DNA of 64,000 nucleotides. It comes from UBA830 sp002295635 (GTDB lineage: Bacteria; Pseudomonadota; Alphaproteobacteria; MPNO01; UBA830). Below, in pieces: positions 50,751 through 60,179 of this stretch; position 1 is the stretch's first letter; the number at the start of each line of letters is the position of its first letter. Both the position numbers and the translations under genes were made by a program. Below the pieces are notes generated by a model, which had not been told where the DNA came from, did no database searches, and saw only the letters and a list, made by a program, of their open reading frames with translations. Location of the stretch: positions 1-64,000 of the forward strand of contig DBHK01000003.1 of NCBI GenBank assembly GCA_002295635.1, written 5' to 3'.

Positions 50751-51287
50751 ATGAGTGTTGCCAGACATCCGCGCCCACCCGAACTTGAGGGTGTAAAGAA
50801 AGAAGAGATAGTTGGTAAATATGTGGCCCGCTTCTCTGATCGACAGGCTGACTGGGAGGCGTTTGAGGATGCCAAGATCGAAGGTTGGAAACGGGCGCAA
50901 CACCGCTTCATCGGTGCGGGCGGATCGGGAAAACACGATGAGCAAAACGTTATTCCGGCGAGGGCCCATACGCTGAGTATTATGTTTGTCGAGCCAGGTC
51001 AGGGAAATGCCCCCCACACCCACGAGGTTGAGGAGACATTTTTTGTGCTCAAAGGTCACCTTGACGCTTTCGTAGAAGACGATGATGGCACCCGCACCAC
51101 TGTACGCCTCGGGCCATGGGACTGCATCAGCTGCCCACCAGGGGTAATCCACGGATATGATAATAACAGTCTGGAACCAGTGTGGTTTCAGGTTATGCTC
51201 GGCAAGGGGCGTCCGGAGGCTATGGGTTACACCGACGACGAATTGTATCAGCGTCGCGACGCTCATTTGAAGGAAGTTTCGAAGTAA
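50751..51287 (+). CDS. Cupin-domain protein, copy B
   Basis: The protein has 178 residues from the ATG at 50751, which has AAGGGAG upstream; a longer in-frame version is unlikely. It shares with copy A (43663–44193) the RHPRPPE start, RAQHRFIG, HTHEVEE, LGPWDC and HGY segments. It has an extra short insert and a different linker around residue 60. Cupin motifs are intact. The two copies flank the hydroxylase/importer operon on opposite strands. Possible roles include ring-cleavage, isomerisation or ligand sensing. Confidence 0.85.
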   Translation: MSVARHPRPPELEGVKKEEIVGKYVARFSDRQADWEAFEDAKIEGWKRAQHRFIGAGGSGKHDEQNVIPARAHTLSIMFVEPGQGNAPHTHEVEETFFVLKGHLDAFVEDDDGTRTTVRLGPWDCISCPPGVIHGYDNNSLEPVWFQVMLGKGRPEAMGYTDDELYQRRDAHLKEVSK

Positions 51288-51426
51288 TTAGGTCCCCAAG
51301 TCCAATTTGTCTTTCTCTGTCGAGAGCAAGTAACGAGTTGTCAATCATATTGTCGGTGCAGAGTTTGGCTGGTGACAGCAACTGTCCAGTCTGTCACGTA
51401 GTATTCGCTTCAGATCATGGTTTTAG

Positions 51427-52314
51427 TCATGCAAGTTCGTCCTTCGCTCTTCTTGCCTTTCGAGCCAAGCCTTCCCGATAAACGATATAATATGATGCGC
51501 AGAAGATTACGCCTGCGCCGACCCAGGTCCAGATATCCGGTAGTTCCGAGAACATGATCCAGCCTATTGCAGTAGCGAAAATCATGCGTGAAAACTGAAA
51601 AGGTTGGACTACCCGGGCATCTGCTGCGGAAACCGATCGAGTGAAGCAGTACCCACCTACACTACTTACAACACCGATGCCGATGACCAGAGGCCATTGT
51701 TCCAGCGTTGGTGTCACCCAAAAAACTAAGGCCGGGATAAGCGCCAGCGGTAACATCAGTAAATTTGTCCACAGTGTGATGACCTCAGGGCTATCTTTTC
51801 CAGAAAGTAGTTTGATAGTGGTATTGGTGCCAGCGTATAGAAATGCCATCCCCAATGCCGCGGCCGATGCAAGGGTGATTTCGATTATTCCCGGACGCAT
51901 AACGATCAAGGTGCCCACAAAACCGACCATGCATGCTATCCAGCTATGGCGGTCAGCCTTCTGCTTCAGGATCAGCACCGCAAGCACCATGGTGAATAGC
52001 GGGGTTGTGTACTGCAACGCATATACATCAGCGATCGGCATTTTGCTTAGTGCGAAAAACAACATCGTCATTGCGCTGTATGCAAATAAAACCCTCAAGA
52101 CGTATATTCTGGTCTGTAATCGGTCCGGCCAAGTCAGCCCTTGACGGCGGACAATGGGGACAAGAACTATCAGCGCGATTAGGTTACGGAAGAATACTAA
52201 CTCCATCGTAGGAATCTGGCCTGCCAGCTCGCGGACCATTCCGCCAGAAATAGAACTGATAAGAGTTGCCATGCACATCCAAAAGATGCCAGCGGCAGGG
52301 CCGATTCTAAGCAC
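51427..52314 (-). CDS. EamA/DMT-superfamily transporter
   Basis: The protein has 295 residues if started at the GTG at 52314, which has AAAGGA five bases upstream; the longer reading needs a TTG start. Ten hydrophobic helices, an ALSKMPIADVYALQYTTPLFT segment and a PFQFSRMIFA helix fit the RhaT/EamA group. Probably an exporter of a small metabolite. Confidence 0.82.
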   Translation of the reverse strand: MLRIGPAAGIFWMCMATLISSISGGMVRELAGQIPTMELVFFRNLIALIVLVPIVRRQGLTWPDRLQTRIYVLRVLFAYSAMTMLFFALSKMPIADVYALQYTTPLFTMVLAVLILKQKADRHSWIACMVGFVGTLIVMRPGIIEITLASAAALGMAFLYAGTNTTIKLLSGKDSPEVITLWTNLLMLPLALIPALVFWVTPTLEQWPLVIGIGVVSSVGGYCFTRSVSAADARVVQPFQFSRMIFATAIGWIMFSELPDIWTWVGAGVIFCASYYIVYREGLARKARRAKDELA

Positions 52315-52416
52315 AGGAATCCTTTCGTTGAAACTATGGTCAGCGTAAGTGTAGCGGATGCGCCCAACCTGCGCGAACCAGCGTTTCTTCAAAGTATAGA
52401 TTAATCCGAAAGCTTC

Positions 52417-53799
52417 GTGATTTCAGCACGTTGCTTGCGGTCGGCATTGAATTCGGGCATCTTAATTACCTGCTCATGTTTGGGATTTTGTCTGCATAAT
52501 GGAGCAGGGGCCATTGGCATTCATAAATTGGGAACCGCTGTATTGGCGAAAAAAGATGTAGCCCTTCTGACGCTGCAATCTTTGGTCTGTTTGCCTGTAA
52601 TGGTTTTTCTGACCAAAAGCACAGTGATCGTCCTTGCCGTCACGACAATCTGCGGGTTGCTCTACGTCAGGTCGTTTCCGCAATTCAGGCCGGTAAGTGC
52701 TTGGATGCTATTGATTACAACTGGTTTCGTTAGTGCGATATGGTCAATTACTCCGTATCAGTCACTCGAGCGGGCGGGGAAGTTCGGGATTTTTTTGGTT
52801 CTGCTTGCAGTGCTTATGTGCGTTGTCAGCCGGTGGACGCCTAAGGATCGACATCGTCTCTCTGAGCTAGGTCTCAAGGCATGGTGGGTTGCCTTGCTAA
52901 TCGCGTTGCCACTGATATTTCTCGAAACTGAGGTAAAAACTTCGATAGCGCGAATATTTTCGCCAGACTGGGGAATTTATGTCCTTACCGAACAGGGAAC
53001 TCATGTATTTAAGGTATGGAAGCCTATTTCCAACAATGGAGTGATAGTTCTGGTGGTCACCGCTTTTCCTTTGCTAGGGCATCTAATGACTTCCGGGAGG
53101 AGAAAGAGGTATCTCTTTCTGTCTCTTATCGGGTTGTTTGCCGCCTGTCTTGCCTCTGGGAGCAGCAGTGCTTTGCTGGGCCTTGTTTCTGGACTAGTGG
53201 TTTGGTTTTTCTATGATCGGTGCGCTCGAGTAACTAAAAAAGTGCTGATCATTATCCTTCCACTATCAATCCTTACGATGCCTATTCTTGTTCATCCGCT
53301 GGCCAAGAACCCCGAATCGATCGCGCGCAACGTACCCAATTTCCCCAATTCTTTCATTCACCGACTGCTAATTTGGGATTTCACACTTAAGCGTATCGCC
53401 GAGCGTCCTCTGCTTGGCTGGGGCCTGGATACGTCAAGGGCAATTCCCGGAGGTAAGGATCTTCGTCCCATTCATTTTGTGGTGCCCTGGTCCGATAAGC
53501 CCATCACCCATCCGGATCAGAACCTTCCGTTACATCCGCATAATGCCGTACTTCAGGTCTGGCTTGAACTTGGAGCGTTTGGTGCCTTTGTCGTGATGCT
53601 GGGAATCTGGAGTTTATTACGAACGCAGCTTGTATCTGCTAGAAGTGGACCCATGGCCGGTTACATCGTCTGCGCTATGGCGGTTTACTGCGTCGCATTC
53701 GGTTTGATGCAATCGTGGTGGCTTTCACTTCTTTTCCTTGCTTGGGCAGCGGGAAAAGCGGCTACGCCATCGGAGACACGATCGAAGATTGGTGATTAG
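52417..53799 (+). CDS. O-antigen ligase/polymerase-like membrane protein (Wzy_C)
   Basis: The 460-residue polytopic protein has about ten to eleven helices. A large periplasmic loop of the O-antigen ligase family contains RLLIWDFTLKRIAERPLLGWGLD and PHNAVLQVWLELGAFG, with the conserved His of the PHN motif. It probably transfers or polymerises a surface polysaccharide at the periplasmic face. The GTG start is uncertain: no ATG occurs in frame for about 65 codons. No other polysaccharide genes are beside it. Confidence 0.83.
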   Translation: MISARCLRSALNSGILITCSCLGFCLHNGAGAIGIHKLGTAVLAKKDVALLTLQSLVCLPVMVFLTKSTVIVLAVTTICGLLYVRSFPQFRPVSAWMLLITTGFVSAIWSITPYQSLERAGKFGIFLVLLAVLMCVVSRWTPKDRHRLSELGLKAWWVALLIALPLIFLETEVKTSIARIFSPDWGIYVLTEQGTHVFKVWKPISNNGVIVLVVTAFPLLGHLMTSGRRKRYLFLSLIGLFAACLASGSSSALLGLVSGLVVWFFYDRCARVTKKVLIIILPLSILTMPILVHPLAKNPESIARNVPNFPNSFIHRLLIWDFTLKRIAERPLLGWGLDTSRAIPGGKDLRPIHFVVPWSDKPITHPDQNLPLHPHNAVLQVWLELGAFGAFVVMLGIWSLLRTQLVSARSGPMAGYIVCAMAVYCVAFGLMQSWWLSLLFLAWAAGKAATPSETRSKIGD

Positions 53800-54110
53800 A
53801 GTGAGCGCCAAAAGCCTATTCCATCGTTTTACAGAAGAAAATACCGGATGATCTTTGTCACCGCATAATCACTGACGTTAGATCCACGGTGAATGAGTTG
53901 GCGGTCAAGCGCATTACAAACGTCTCGAACGGGGCGGTTTCGGCTGTTAGTCGCCGGCTCATGCGCTTATATTTCGTGGGAGATGGTCGTATGGCAGCCT
54001 AGCATAATCGATTTTGTCCATAAGAACGGGTTGAGACAATAAACACTGGGAAGGTCATGTGTCATTCGAGCTTAGCGTGGCGCGGCCAACGTGGTATATG
54101 CTCGCTCAAT
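53800..54110 (+). other. Intergenic stretch without a recognised element
   Basis: About 311 bases between the ligase-like gene and glnS hold no convincing gene or strong hairpin with a T run. The glnS promoter presumably lies here, but I cannot mark it. Confidence 0.4.
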
Positions 54111-55802
54111 ATGAACGATAACCTCAAAGAAAAAGACAACGGCGGTCCTGTACGCGACTTCATCCGGGACCGTGTTAGCGCTGATCTGGCCAATGGCGCT
54201 GTCGATATCGTAACTACACGGTTTCCTCCGGAACCTAATGGCTATCTCCATATTGGTCATGCCAAGTCGATTTGCTTGAATTTCGGTATAGCCATGGAAT
54301 TCGGGGGTTTCTGTAATCTACGATTTGACGATACGAACCCAGCTAAAGAGGATCAGGAATTCATCGACGCGATCCAGGCGGATATATCTTGGCTTAGTGT
54401 AGGGTGGAATGGAGAAGTCAAATACGCCTCGGATAACTTTGAGCAGCTTTATGCTTGGGCCGAACATCTTATCAGCGTAGAAAAGGCTTATGTTGATGAC
54501 CTGAGCTCAGACGAAATTCGTGAATATCGCGGAACGTTAACAAAACCCGGCCAGAACAGCCCCTATCGAGGTCGCAGCGTCAATGAGAACCTCGATCTTT
54601 TTAGGCGCATGAGAGAGGGCGAATTCAAGGACGGCGCCCGGGTTCTAAGAGCGAAGATCGACATGCATTCGGGTAATTTCAACCTGAGGGACCCGGTTTT
54701 GTACCGTATAAGCCGGGCGCCACATCCTCGTACCGGCGATACTTGGTGCATTTATCCGACGTACGATTTTGCCCACGGTCAGACAGATGCAATCGAGGGC
54801 GTGACTCATTCACTATGCACTTTGGAATTTGAAGATCATCGACCACTTTACGAGTGGCTACTCGAAAATTTGCCCGTTCCGACATCTCCAAGGCAATACG
54901 AATACTCCCGCCTCAATATCACTCATACGGTTCTGTCCAAACGTCGGCTCACCCAGTTGGTGGAGGAAGGTCATGTGTCGGGCTGGGACGACCCTCGCAT
55001 GCCGACACTCGCCGGACTGCGTCGTCGTGGAGTTCCGGCGGAGGCTATAAGAGACTTCATTTCTCGGCTGGCGATCTCCAAGAGTGACGGAATGGTTGAG
55101 GCCGCAATGCTCGAGCACTGCATTCGCGATAGATTGAATGATACCGCATTGCGGCGCATGGCGGTTTTACGCCCCTTAAAAGTAGTGATTGAAAACTATC
55201 CCGAAGGGAAGATTGAGGAATTAGAAGCTATCAATAATCCACGCGATTTAGCGGCCGGTACACGGTCTGTGACATTTAGTCGGGAACTCTATATTGAGCG
55301 CGATGATTTTATGGAGGACGCTCCGAGGAAGTATTTCCGTCTTAGTCCGGGACGAGAAGTTCGACTAAGATCGGCATATTTCATTACCTGCACCGACGTG
55401 GTCAAGGACGAAGCTGGAGAAATCATAGAGATACGTTGTAGTTATGACCCGGAGACTAAGGGTGGTAACGCGCCAGACGGGCGCAAAGTGAAGGGGACAC
55501 TGCATTGGGTATCAGCATCTAATGCATTGGATGCCGAGGTGAGGCTATACAACCCGCTTTTCAGCAATGAAAATCCTAGTATGACGGATGATTTTCTATC
55601 ATTTCTACGCCACGATTCGCTCGAAAATCTTACGGGATGCAAGCTGGAGCACGTGCTGTCGCAGGCAGATGTCGGCGACGTCATTCAATTCGAGCGATTA
55701 GGATATTTCTGCGCTGACCCTGAGGGTAAGTCTACAGTGCCGGTTTTCAACCGGACCGTTGGTCTGCGCGACTCTTTTGCGAAAGAGATAGCTAAAGGGT
55801 AA
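54111..55802 (+). CDS. glnS: Glutamine–tRNA ligase
   Basis: The protein has 563 residues from the ATG at 54111; the extra upstream residues of the 54057 start are not typical. The class I HIGH motif is in PPEPNGYLHIGHAKS, and the KMSKS-equivalent is VLSKRRL. C-terminal anticodon-binding beta-barrels follow (DLAAGTRSVTFSRELYIE). It charges tRNA-Gln directly. Many Alphaproteobacteria lack GlnRS and use GatCAB instead, so its presence may mark lateral gain in this lineage. Confidence 0.96.
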   Translation: MNDNLKEKDNGGPVRDFIRDRVSADLANGAVDIVTTRFPPEPNGYLHIGHAKSICLNFGIAMEFGGFCNLRFDDTNPAKEDQEFIDAIQADISWLSVGWNGEVKYASDNFEQLYAWAEHLISVEKAYVDDLSSDEIREYRGTLTKPGQNSPYRGRSVNENLDLFRRMREGEFKDGARVLRAKIDMHSGNFNLRDPVLYRISRAPHPRTGDTWCIYPTYDFAHGQTDAIEGVTHSLCTLEFEDHRPLYEWLLENLPVPTSPRQYEYSRLNITHTVLSKRRLTQLVEEGHVSGWDDPRMPTLAGLRRRGVPAEAIRDFISRLAISKSDGMVEAAMLEHCIRDRLNDTALRRMAVLRPLKVVIENYPEGKIEELEAINNPRDLAAGTRSVTFSRELYIERDDFMEDAPRKYFRLSPGREVRLRSAYFITCTDVVKDEAGEIIEIRCSYDPETKGGNAPDGRKVKGTLHWVSASNALDAEVRLYNPLFSNENPSMTDDFLSFLRHDSLENLTGCKLEHVLSQADVGDVIQFERLGYFCADPEGKSTVPVFNRTVGLRDSFAKEIAKG

Positions 55803-55808
55803 ATTTTT

Positions 55809-57431
55809 TCAACCGCGTAGCGCACTTAGCTGATTGCCGTAACCTGAAGGGTCGACAGTCACGTCAACTAAGGTTGGGCCTTCCGTTTGAAACGCCTCCG
55901 CTAGCGCGAACTCCAGTGGGTCTTGTGCCCCTACTTTCCAGGCATTACATCCCAAACCTCGTGCAGTCACCGCAAAATCTACTTGAGGATACCTGACGCC
56001 AATAGGTGGGCGCTGCTGGCGCTGCTGCTTGATATCGATCAACGATAACGCAGCATCATTAAAAACTACTACGTTGAGTTCAACGCCTAGCCGGGCGGCG
56101 GTCGATAATTCCGCAAGAGACATCATCATCCCGCCGTCGCCGATGATCGCGATCGTAGGGCAGTTTGGTTCATTGAGGCTACTAGCTAGTGCCGCTGGCA
56201 ATGCAAAACCCATAGTCGAGAGCCCATTGGACTTCAGTACATCATGGGGTTGGTTAGCTGGCCAGCGCGTCATTGCAGAAAACATGTGAGCTCCAGCATC
56301 TACGGTGAGACGCGCACCCCGCGGCGCGGCGCTAATAATAGCGTCTACGATTTCGTCTGGGGATCGCCCATTGGCGATATTGTTGGTGACGCCGTGACGA
56401 ATTCGGATTTTATGTCCAGAGATGTCCTCGCCGGCCCATTCGGATCCACTGGATTGTTTAGCAAGAAAGTCTGCGAGCTCCGATATTGAGCCGGCTAGCT
56501 CAGGGTCCGGGTTGAACGGCCAAGAGAGACGTGGCGTTTCAGACAAGACGATCACAGGGACGTTGTGGTACCAATTACCGGGTATCATTTCCACAGGATC
56601 GACGCCGCAGAAAATTATAAGATCCGCTTCCGTTAGAACCGTGTTATCAAGTTTCGCGCCTGTGTAGAGACCAATGTTCTTTGGATCTGTATCCGGGAGC
56701 ACACCCTTAGCCTTATATGTAGTAAGAACGGGTCCATTAAGGGATCTTGCAAGCCGGTTTGCTGACGCTGCCCGATGGGCAGCCCGACACTGGAGGCCAA
56801 TAATCATAACGGGTCTTTTCGCAGCGGCGATCCGCCTACGCGCTGTCTCGATCGTCTCGGGGTCAATCTCAGGCAAGTTTGAAAAGTCGTTGGGGGTGGC
56901 GGGGAGGCTTTCGGCGCCGGCATCCTGCGCTGAAAGATCTATATGTACCGGCCCCGGTGGCTCCTCGGTAGCGAGATCGAAAAGCCGCTCAAAAGATGTT
57001 GCACCATTGGAAGGCATCAATCTTTGCTGCGCCTTTGATATCGGCGCGAATAAGGATTGCTGGTCGAAGATTTGATGCGGAGGTGAGGTAGCACTTTCAT
57101 TGTGCGCATCCGTAAAAATAATGACCGGTGCCCGTTCCAGAGACGCATACGCCACCCCGTTAACAACACTAGCTGCGCCTGGACCAATACCGGTCAGTAC
57201 GATACCGGGTATACCAGTTAGCTCGCCGGTTACGGCGGCCATTATCCCCGCGGATGCCTCGGTACGGCAAAGAATGAATTCTATGCCGAGATCAGCGGCT
57301 GCAGCGATCAGGTCGAGGCTTGATCCGCCGCCGGGTATGCCGAACATGCGCTTGACGCCTCGCGCTTGCATCGTTTCCGCTATCCTGACAGCAAGGGTCT
57401 TGGGAGATTCTTTATCCGCGTCAATGTTCAT
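55809..57431 (-). CDS. Thiamine-diphosphate-dependent enzyme, acetolactate-synthase-like
   Basis: The 540-residue protein has the three-domain ThDP fold. Glu58 in RTEASAG activates the cofactor. The C-terminal GDGG…FND box binds Mg/ThDP, and NGLSTMGFALPAALA precedes it. It resembles AHAS large-subunit-like, benzoylformate-decarboxylase-like and related carboligases; no regulatory (ilvH) subunit is adjacent, so true branched-chain synthesis is unlikely. It is divergent from the Rieske dioxygenase operon and may decarboxylate a 2-oxo acid from that pathway. Confidence 0.88.
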   Translation of the reverse strand: MNIDADKESPKTLAVRIAETMQARGVKRMFGIPGGGSSLDLIAAAADLGIEFILCRTEASAGIMAAVTGELTGIPGIVLTGIGPGAASVVNGVAYASLERAPVIIFTDAHNESATSPPHQIFDQQSLFAPISKAQQRLMPSNGATSFERLFDLATEEPPGPVHIDLSAQDAGAESLPATPNDFSNLPEIDPETIETARRRIAAAKRPVMIIGLQCRAAHRAASANRLARSLNGPVLTTYKAKGVLPDTDPKNIGLYTGAKLDNTVLTEADLIIFCGVDPVEMIPGNWYHNVPVIVLSETPRLSWPFNPDPELAGSISELADFLAKQSSGSEWAGEDISGHKIRIRHGVTNNIANGRSPDEIVDAIISAAPRGARLTVDAGAHMFSAMTRWPANQPHDVLKSNGLSTMGFALPAALASSLNEPNCPTIAIIGDGGMMMSLAELSTAARLGVELNVVVFNDAALSLIDIKQQRQQRPPIGVRYPQVDFAVTARGLGCNAWKVGAQDPLEFALAEAFQTEGPTLVDVTVDPSGYGNQLSALRG

Positions 57432-57783
57432 TTCACGCCAAGTTTACGGACATTAAGGAATACGTCGTTTGCTATAGTTTGCAAGTCAGACATGAAGGAC
57501 ACTGGACACCCTATTTCGTCGCTAGAGATACGCAAGAGGCACGTTACATTGTCAACCCGAACATCCAATACGGAGCCCCAAAAACAAACCTTAGCAACTA
57601 CTCTAAGGCCTAGAAAGACAGAATCAGGAAATGACCATCTCCAAAAAGCGAGATATTGTACCTAGGTAGGCAAAATGGGACAATAATTCTCATTTAAGGC
57701 TAGAGTTATACGCTCCAAACTGGGACCTTAACGTAGGGAAAATTGCCAATATTGGTACCCGAATGAAAAATGAAGGCGCGATC
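57432..57783. other. Divergent intergenic region with a small palindrome
   Basis: The 352 bases separate the ThDP-enzyme gene and the Rieske alpha gene. No gene is credible here. A perfect palindrome CCAATATTGG at 57746–57755 lies 28 bases before the alpha-subunit ATG, where a regulator could bind. Confidence 0.35.
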
Positions 57784-59109
57784 ATGATCTGGACTACAGA
57801 AAAAATTGCTGGATTAGTGGAACCCGACCGAGCGCACCGGATGGCCTACACGAATCCTGAAATTTTCGATCTTGAAATGGAAAGAATTTTCGAGCGAACC
57901 TGGATTTATGTAGGACATGAAAGCCAAGTAAAAAATCCTGGGGACTATTATCTTGCTCAGGTGGGTCGCCAGCCGGTGATCATGATCCGCGGTCAGGACA
58001 ACGAGGTAAATGTCTTGTATAATCGATGTCCTCATCGCGGAGCGCAGCTATGTACAGCGCGTAAGGGTAATACGGGTAACCATTTTTATTGCTCTTATCA
58101 TGCTTGGACTTTTCACCTTGATGGAAAGCTCGAGAGTATGCCGGCGAGAAGGGAATACGACGGTACCAATCTCGATTTTGATAATCCTGAATTCCATATA
58201 TCTCGGTTGCCGCGCGCAGCTAATTATCGTGGTTTTTGGTTTGCTAGCCTTTCGAATGAAGGTTTAGACTTAAAAACTCACCTTGGTGAATCCACTGCCG
58301 CCTTTGATCAATTGATTGATCGGGCGCCAGGTAAGGAGACGGAAGTTGTTGGAGACTGCTTCCGCATGGTTCAGCAGTCGAACTGGAAAATCTTCCTCGA
58401 GAATCAGCTCGACGCCTCTCATCCCGGCGTTACCCATGAGTCTACTGGTAAGGCCGCGCAGCGTATAGAGGCCAAAAAACGCGATGAAGGTGAAGAAGTC
58501 CCTCTTGAATTGACCTTCCTCTCAGATTTCGCCCGGCTCGGCCACGACGGTTGGACAAAGTTCGGCACAGTAGGGTACCGCAACGGTCACAGTAGTCTCG
58601 AGGGCTATATGGGACTGAGGCCTGATGACCCGGATACCAACGAATATGTCCGGCGAATGTATGAGGCGTACGGAGAGGAAAAGACAGAAGAGATTCTTGG
58701 TATAAATATACACCATATGTTGGTCTATCCGTGCAATTCCGTTCAACCACCGTTGCAGCAGCTTCGCACAATCCGTCCTCTGGCCCACGACAAGACGCTT
58801 ACAGAAATATGGCATTTCCGACTGAAAGACGCGCCGGAAGCAATATATCGCCGCTCTCTGGCCTATTATTACCTCGTAAATTCGCCTTCAACGCTGGTTA
58901 ACGCGGACGATCTGTTTAACTGGTGGAAGTGCCAACACGGCTTAGATTCAAATGCTAGCGAATGGGTCAGTTTTCACCGCAAGGCAGGCCAGGATGAAGA
59001 ACGTGACGGAATAGCCTACTCAGCGCCAGAAAGCATGAGCGAACTCCCACTACGTCATATGATGTATGCTTGGCGCGACTATATGACCGCCGATACTGGA
59101 GCAAAGTAA
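57784..59109 (+). CDS. Aromatic-ring-hydroxylating dioxygenase, alpha subunit (second set)
   Basis: The protein has 441 residues from the ATG at 57784 (GAAGG seven bases before). Rieske ligands are Cys82-x-His84 and Cys103-x2-His106 (CPHRG…CSYHAW). The mononuclear iron site is Asp210-x2-His213-x4-His218 (DASHPGVTH). The enzyme should be complete and is distinct from the alpha subunit at 19858. It resembles benzoate/anthranilate-type or other monocyclic dioxygenases in layout. Its stop codon overlaps the beta-subunit start (TAATG). Confidence 0.94.
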   Translation: MIWTTEKIAGLVEPDRAHRMAYTNPEIFDLEMERIFERTWIYVGHESQVKNPGDYYLAQVGRQPVIMIRGQDNEVNVLYNRCPHRGAQLCTARKGNTGNHFYCSYHAWTFHLDGKLESMPARREYDGTNLDFDNPEFHISRLPRAANYRGFWFASLSNEGLDLKTHLGESTAAFDQLIDRAPGKETEVVGDCFRMVQQSNWKIFLENQLDASHPGVTHESTGKAAQRIEAKKRDEGEEVPLELTFLSDFARLGHDGWTKFGTVGYRNGHSSLEGYMGLRPDDPDTNEYVRRMYEAYGEEKTEEILGINIHHMLVYPCNSVQPPLQQLRTIRPLAHDKTLTEIWHFRLKDAPEAIYRRSLAYYYLVNSPSTLVNADDLFNWWKCQHGLDSNASEWVSFHRKAGQDEERDGIAYSAPESMSELPLRHMMYAWRDYMTADTGAK

Positions 59110-59645
59110 TGACCGAGGCTTGCGAGATTTTGGCTGCGGCAGATAATGCTGCCGTCGCAGATGTAAGTGTCGAAACGCATCGTGCTGTTGAGCGGTTCCT
59201 CTATTGTCAGGCGGATATTTTGGACGAAAAACGGACGGATGAATGGCTGGGACTATTTGCTGATAACGGTTACTACTGGATGCCCTCAGAGGAACATCAG
59301 ATTGAGGGTGATGGCATGCCCAATATCTTCTGGGAAGATCATGATCTGATGCTGATGCGAATATCGCGGAATTCGCATCCGCGTGCCCATAGTCAGGCTC
59401 CACATAATCGCCTTAACCATGTAGTGTCGAATGTAGTGATCGAGAGCGAAAACGCCGATGGCGATATCATCGTGAGATCTCGTTTCCACTGCACGGAGTA
59501 TTTCCGCTACCAAGTGCGCTCGTTCTCGGGGAAGTACCGGCATCTTCTGAAGAAAACATCAGATGGCTACCGCATCGCCTTGCAGCGGGTCGATCTTGTC
59601 AACCGCGAGGGACCTTACGACTATGTTTTGCAGTGGTGGCTTTAG
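59109..59645 (+). CDS. Aromatic-ring-hydroxylating dioxygenase, beta subunit (second set)
   Basis: The protein has 178 residues from the ATG at 59109, with GGAG ahead, sharing a base with the alpha stop codon. The VSVETHRAVERFLYCQADILDEKRTDEWLGLF segment and RYQVRSFSGKYRHLL, LQRVDLVNREGPYDYVLQWW at the C-terminus match beta subunits. As with the first set, no ferredoxin or reductase gene is adjacent. Confidence 0.93.
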   Translation: MTEACEILAAADNAAVADVSVETHRAVERFLYCQADILDEKRTDEWLGLFADNGYYWMPSEEHQIEGDGMPNIFWEDHDLMLMRISRNSHPRAHSQAPHNRLNHVVSNVVIESENADGDIIVRSRFHCTEYFRYQVRSFSGKYRHLLKKTSDGYRIALQRVDLVNREGPYDYVLQWWL

Positions 59646-59676
59646 GGTAACCTGACCGGCGACGGCCAAACCTATT

Positions 59677-60132
59677 TCAGTTCACGTTTTCATATTTATA
59701 TAGGCCTTCAATCTCGTGCAGGTTTTCGGCGCGGGCGCGAAGTTCAATCACGTTGCGGTCCGGGTCACGGACGAACAGTGACACGTGACCGTCTTGTCCG
59801 AACATTACTGGTCCCTGGGTGATTCGAATATCGTTGTCTTTGAGTACTTGGATGGTATCTTCGATGGACGAAACGCGCAGTGCCAGATGGGTGATGCCAG
59901 CGTGTTTAGTCCTTGTATCCATCAGGATGTTACAACCATCGAGCTCATCTGCCGCGTTTACGACAAGATTGATTTCAACGCACTGTGAATTTCGAATGAT
60001 AATGACTGGATCGAAATCAACGCAAGTCATAACCTCAAAACCAAGGAGTTCGTAGAAAGCGATCGCTCGCTCAGCGTTCTTTACCCGGATACCGGTATGA
60101 TCGACGCATTCGACATTTATTTTGGAGGCCAT
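59677..60132 (-). CDS. VOC-family (glyoxalase/extradiol-dioxygenase fold) protein
   Basis: The 151-residue single VOC module has GIRVKNAERAIAFYELLGFEV at the start, ITHLALRVSSIEDTI in the middle and FVRDPDRNVIELRAR near the end. His, Glu and further His/Gln metal-ligand positions are kept. It might be a small ring-cleavage or isomerase enzyme or a resistance protein. It lies next to the dioxygenase operon, so a role in the same pathway is plausible. Confidence 0.8.
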   Translation of the reverse strand: MASKINVECVDHTGIRVKNAERAIAFYELLGFEVMTCVDFDPVIIIRNSQCVEINLVVNAADELDGCNILMDTRTKHAGITHLALRVSSIEDTIQVLKDNDIRITQGPVMFGQDGHVSLFVRDPDRNVIELRARAENLHEIEGLYKYENVN

Positions 60133-60179
60133 CGTTCCAAATCCTCCGGGGTTTCTGCCAGAACGGGGTCAAAAGAAAA

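Noticed and set aside
55809..57431. Calling the ThDP enzyme ilvB/ilvI
   Set aside because: There is no regulatory subunit or ilvC beside it and its context is catabolic, so only the superfamily is assigned.
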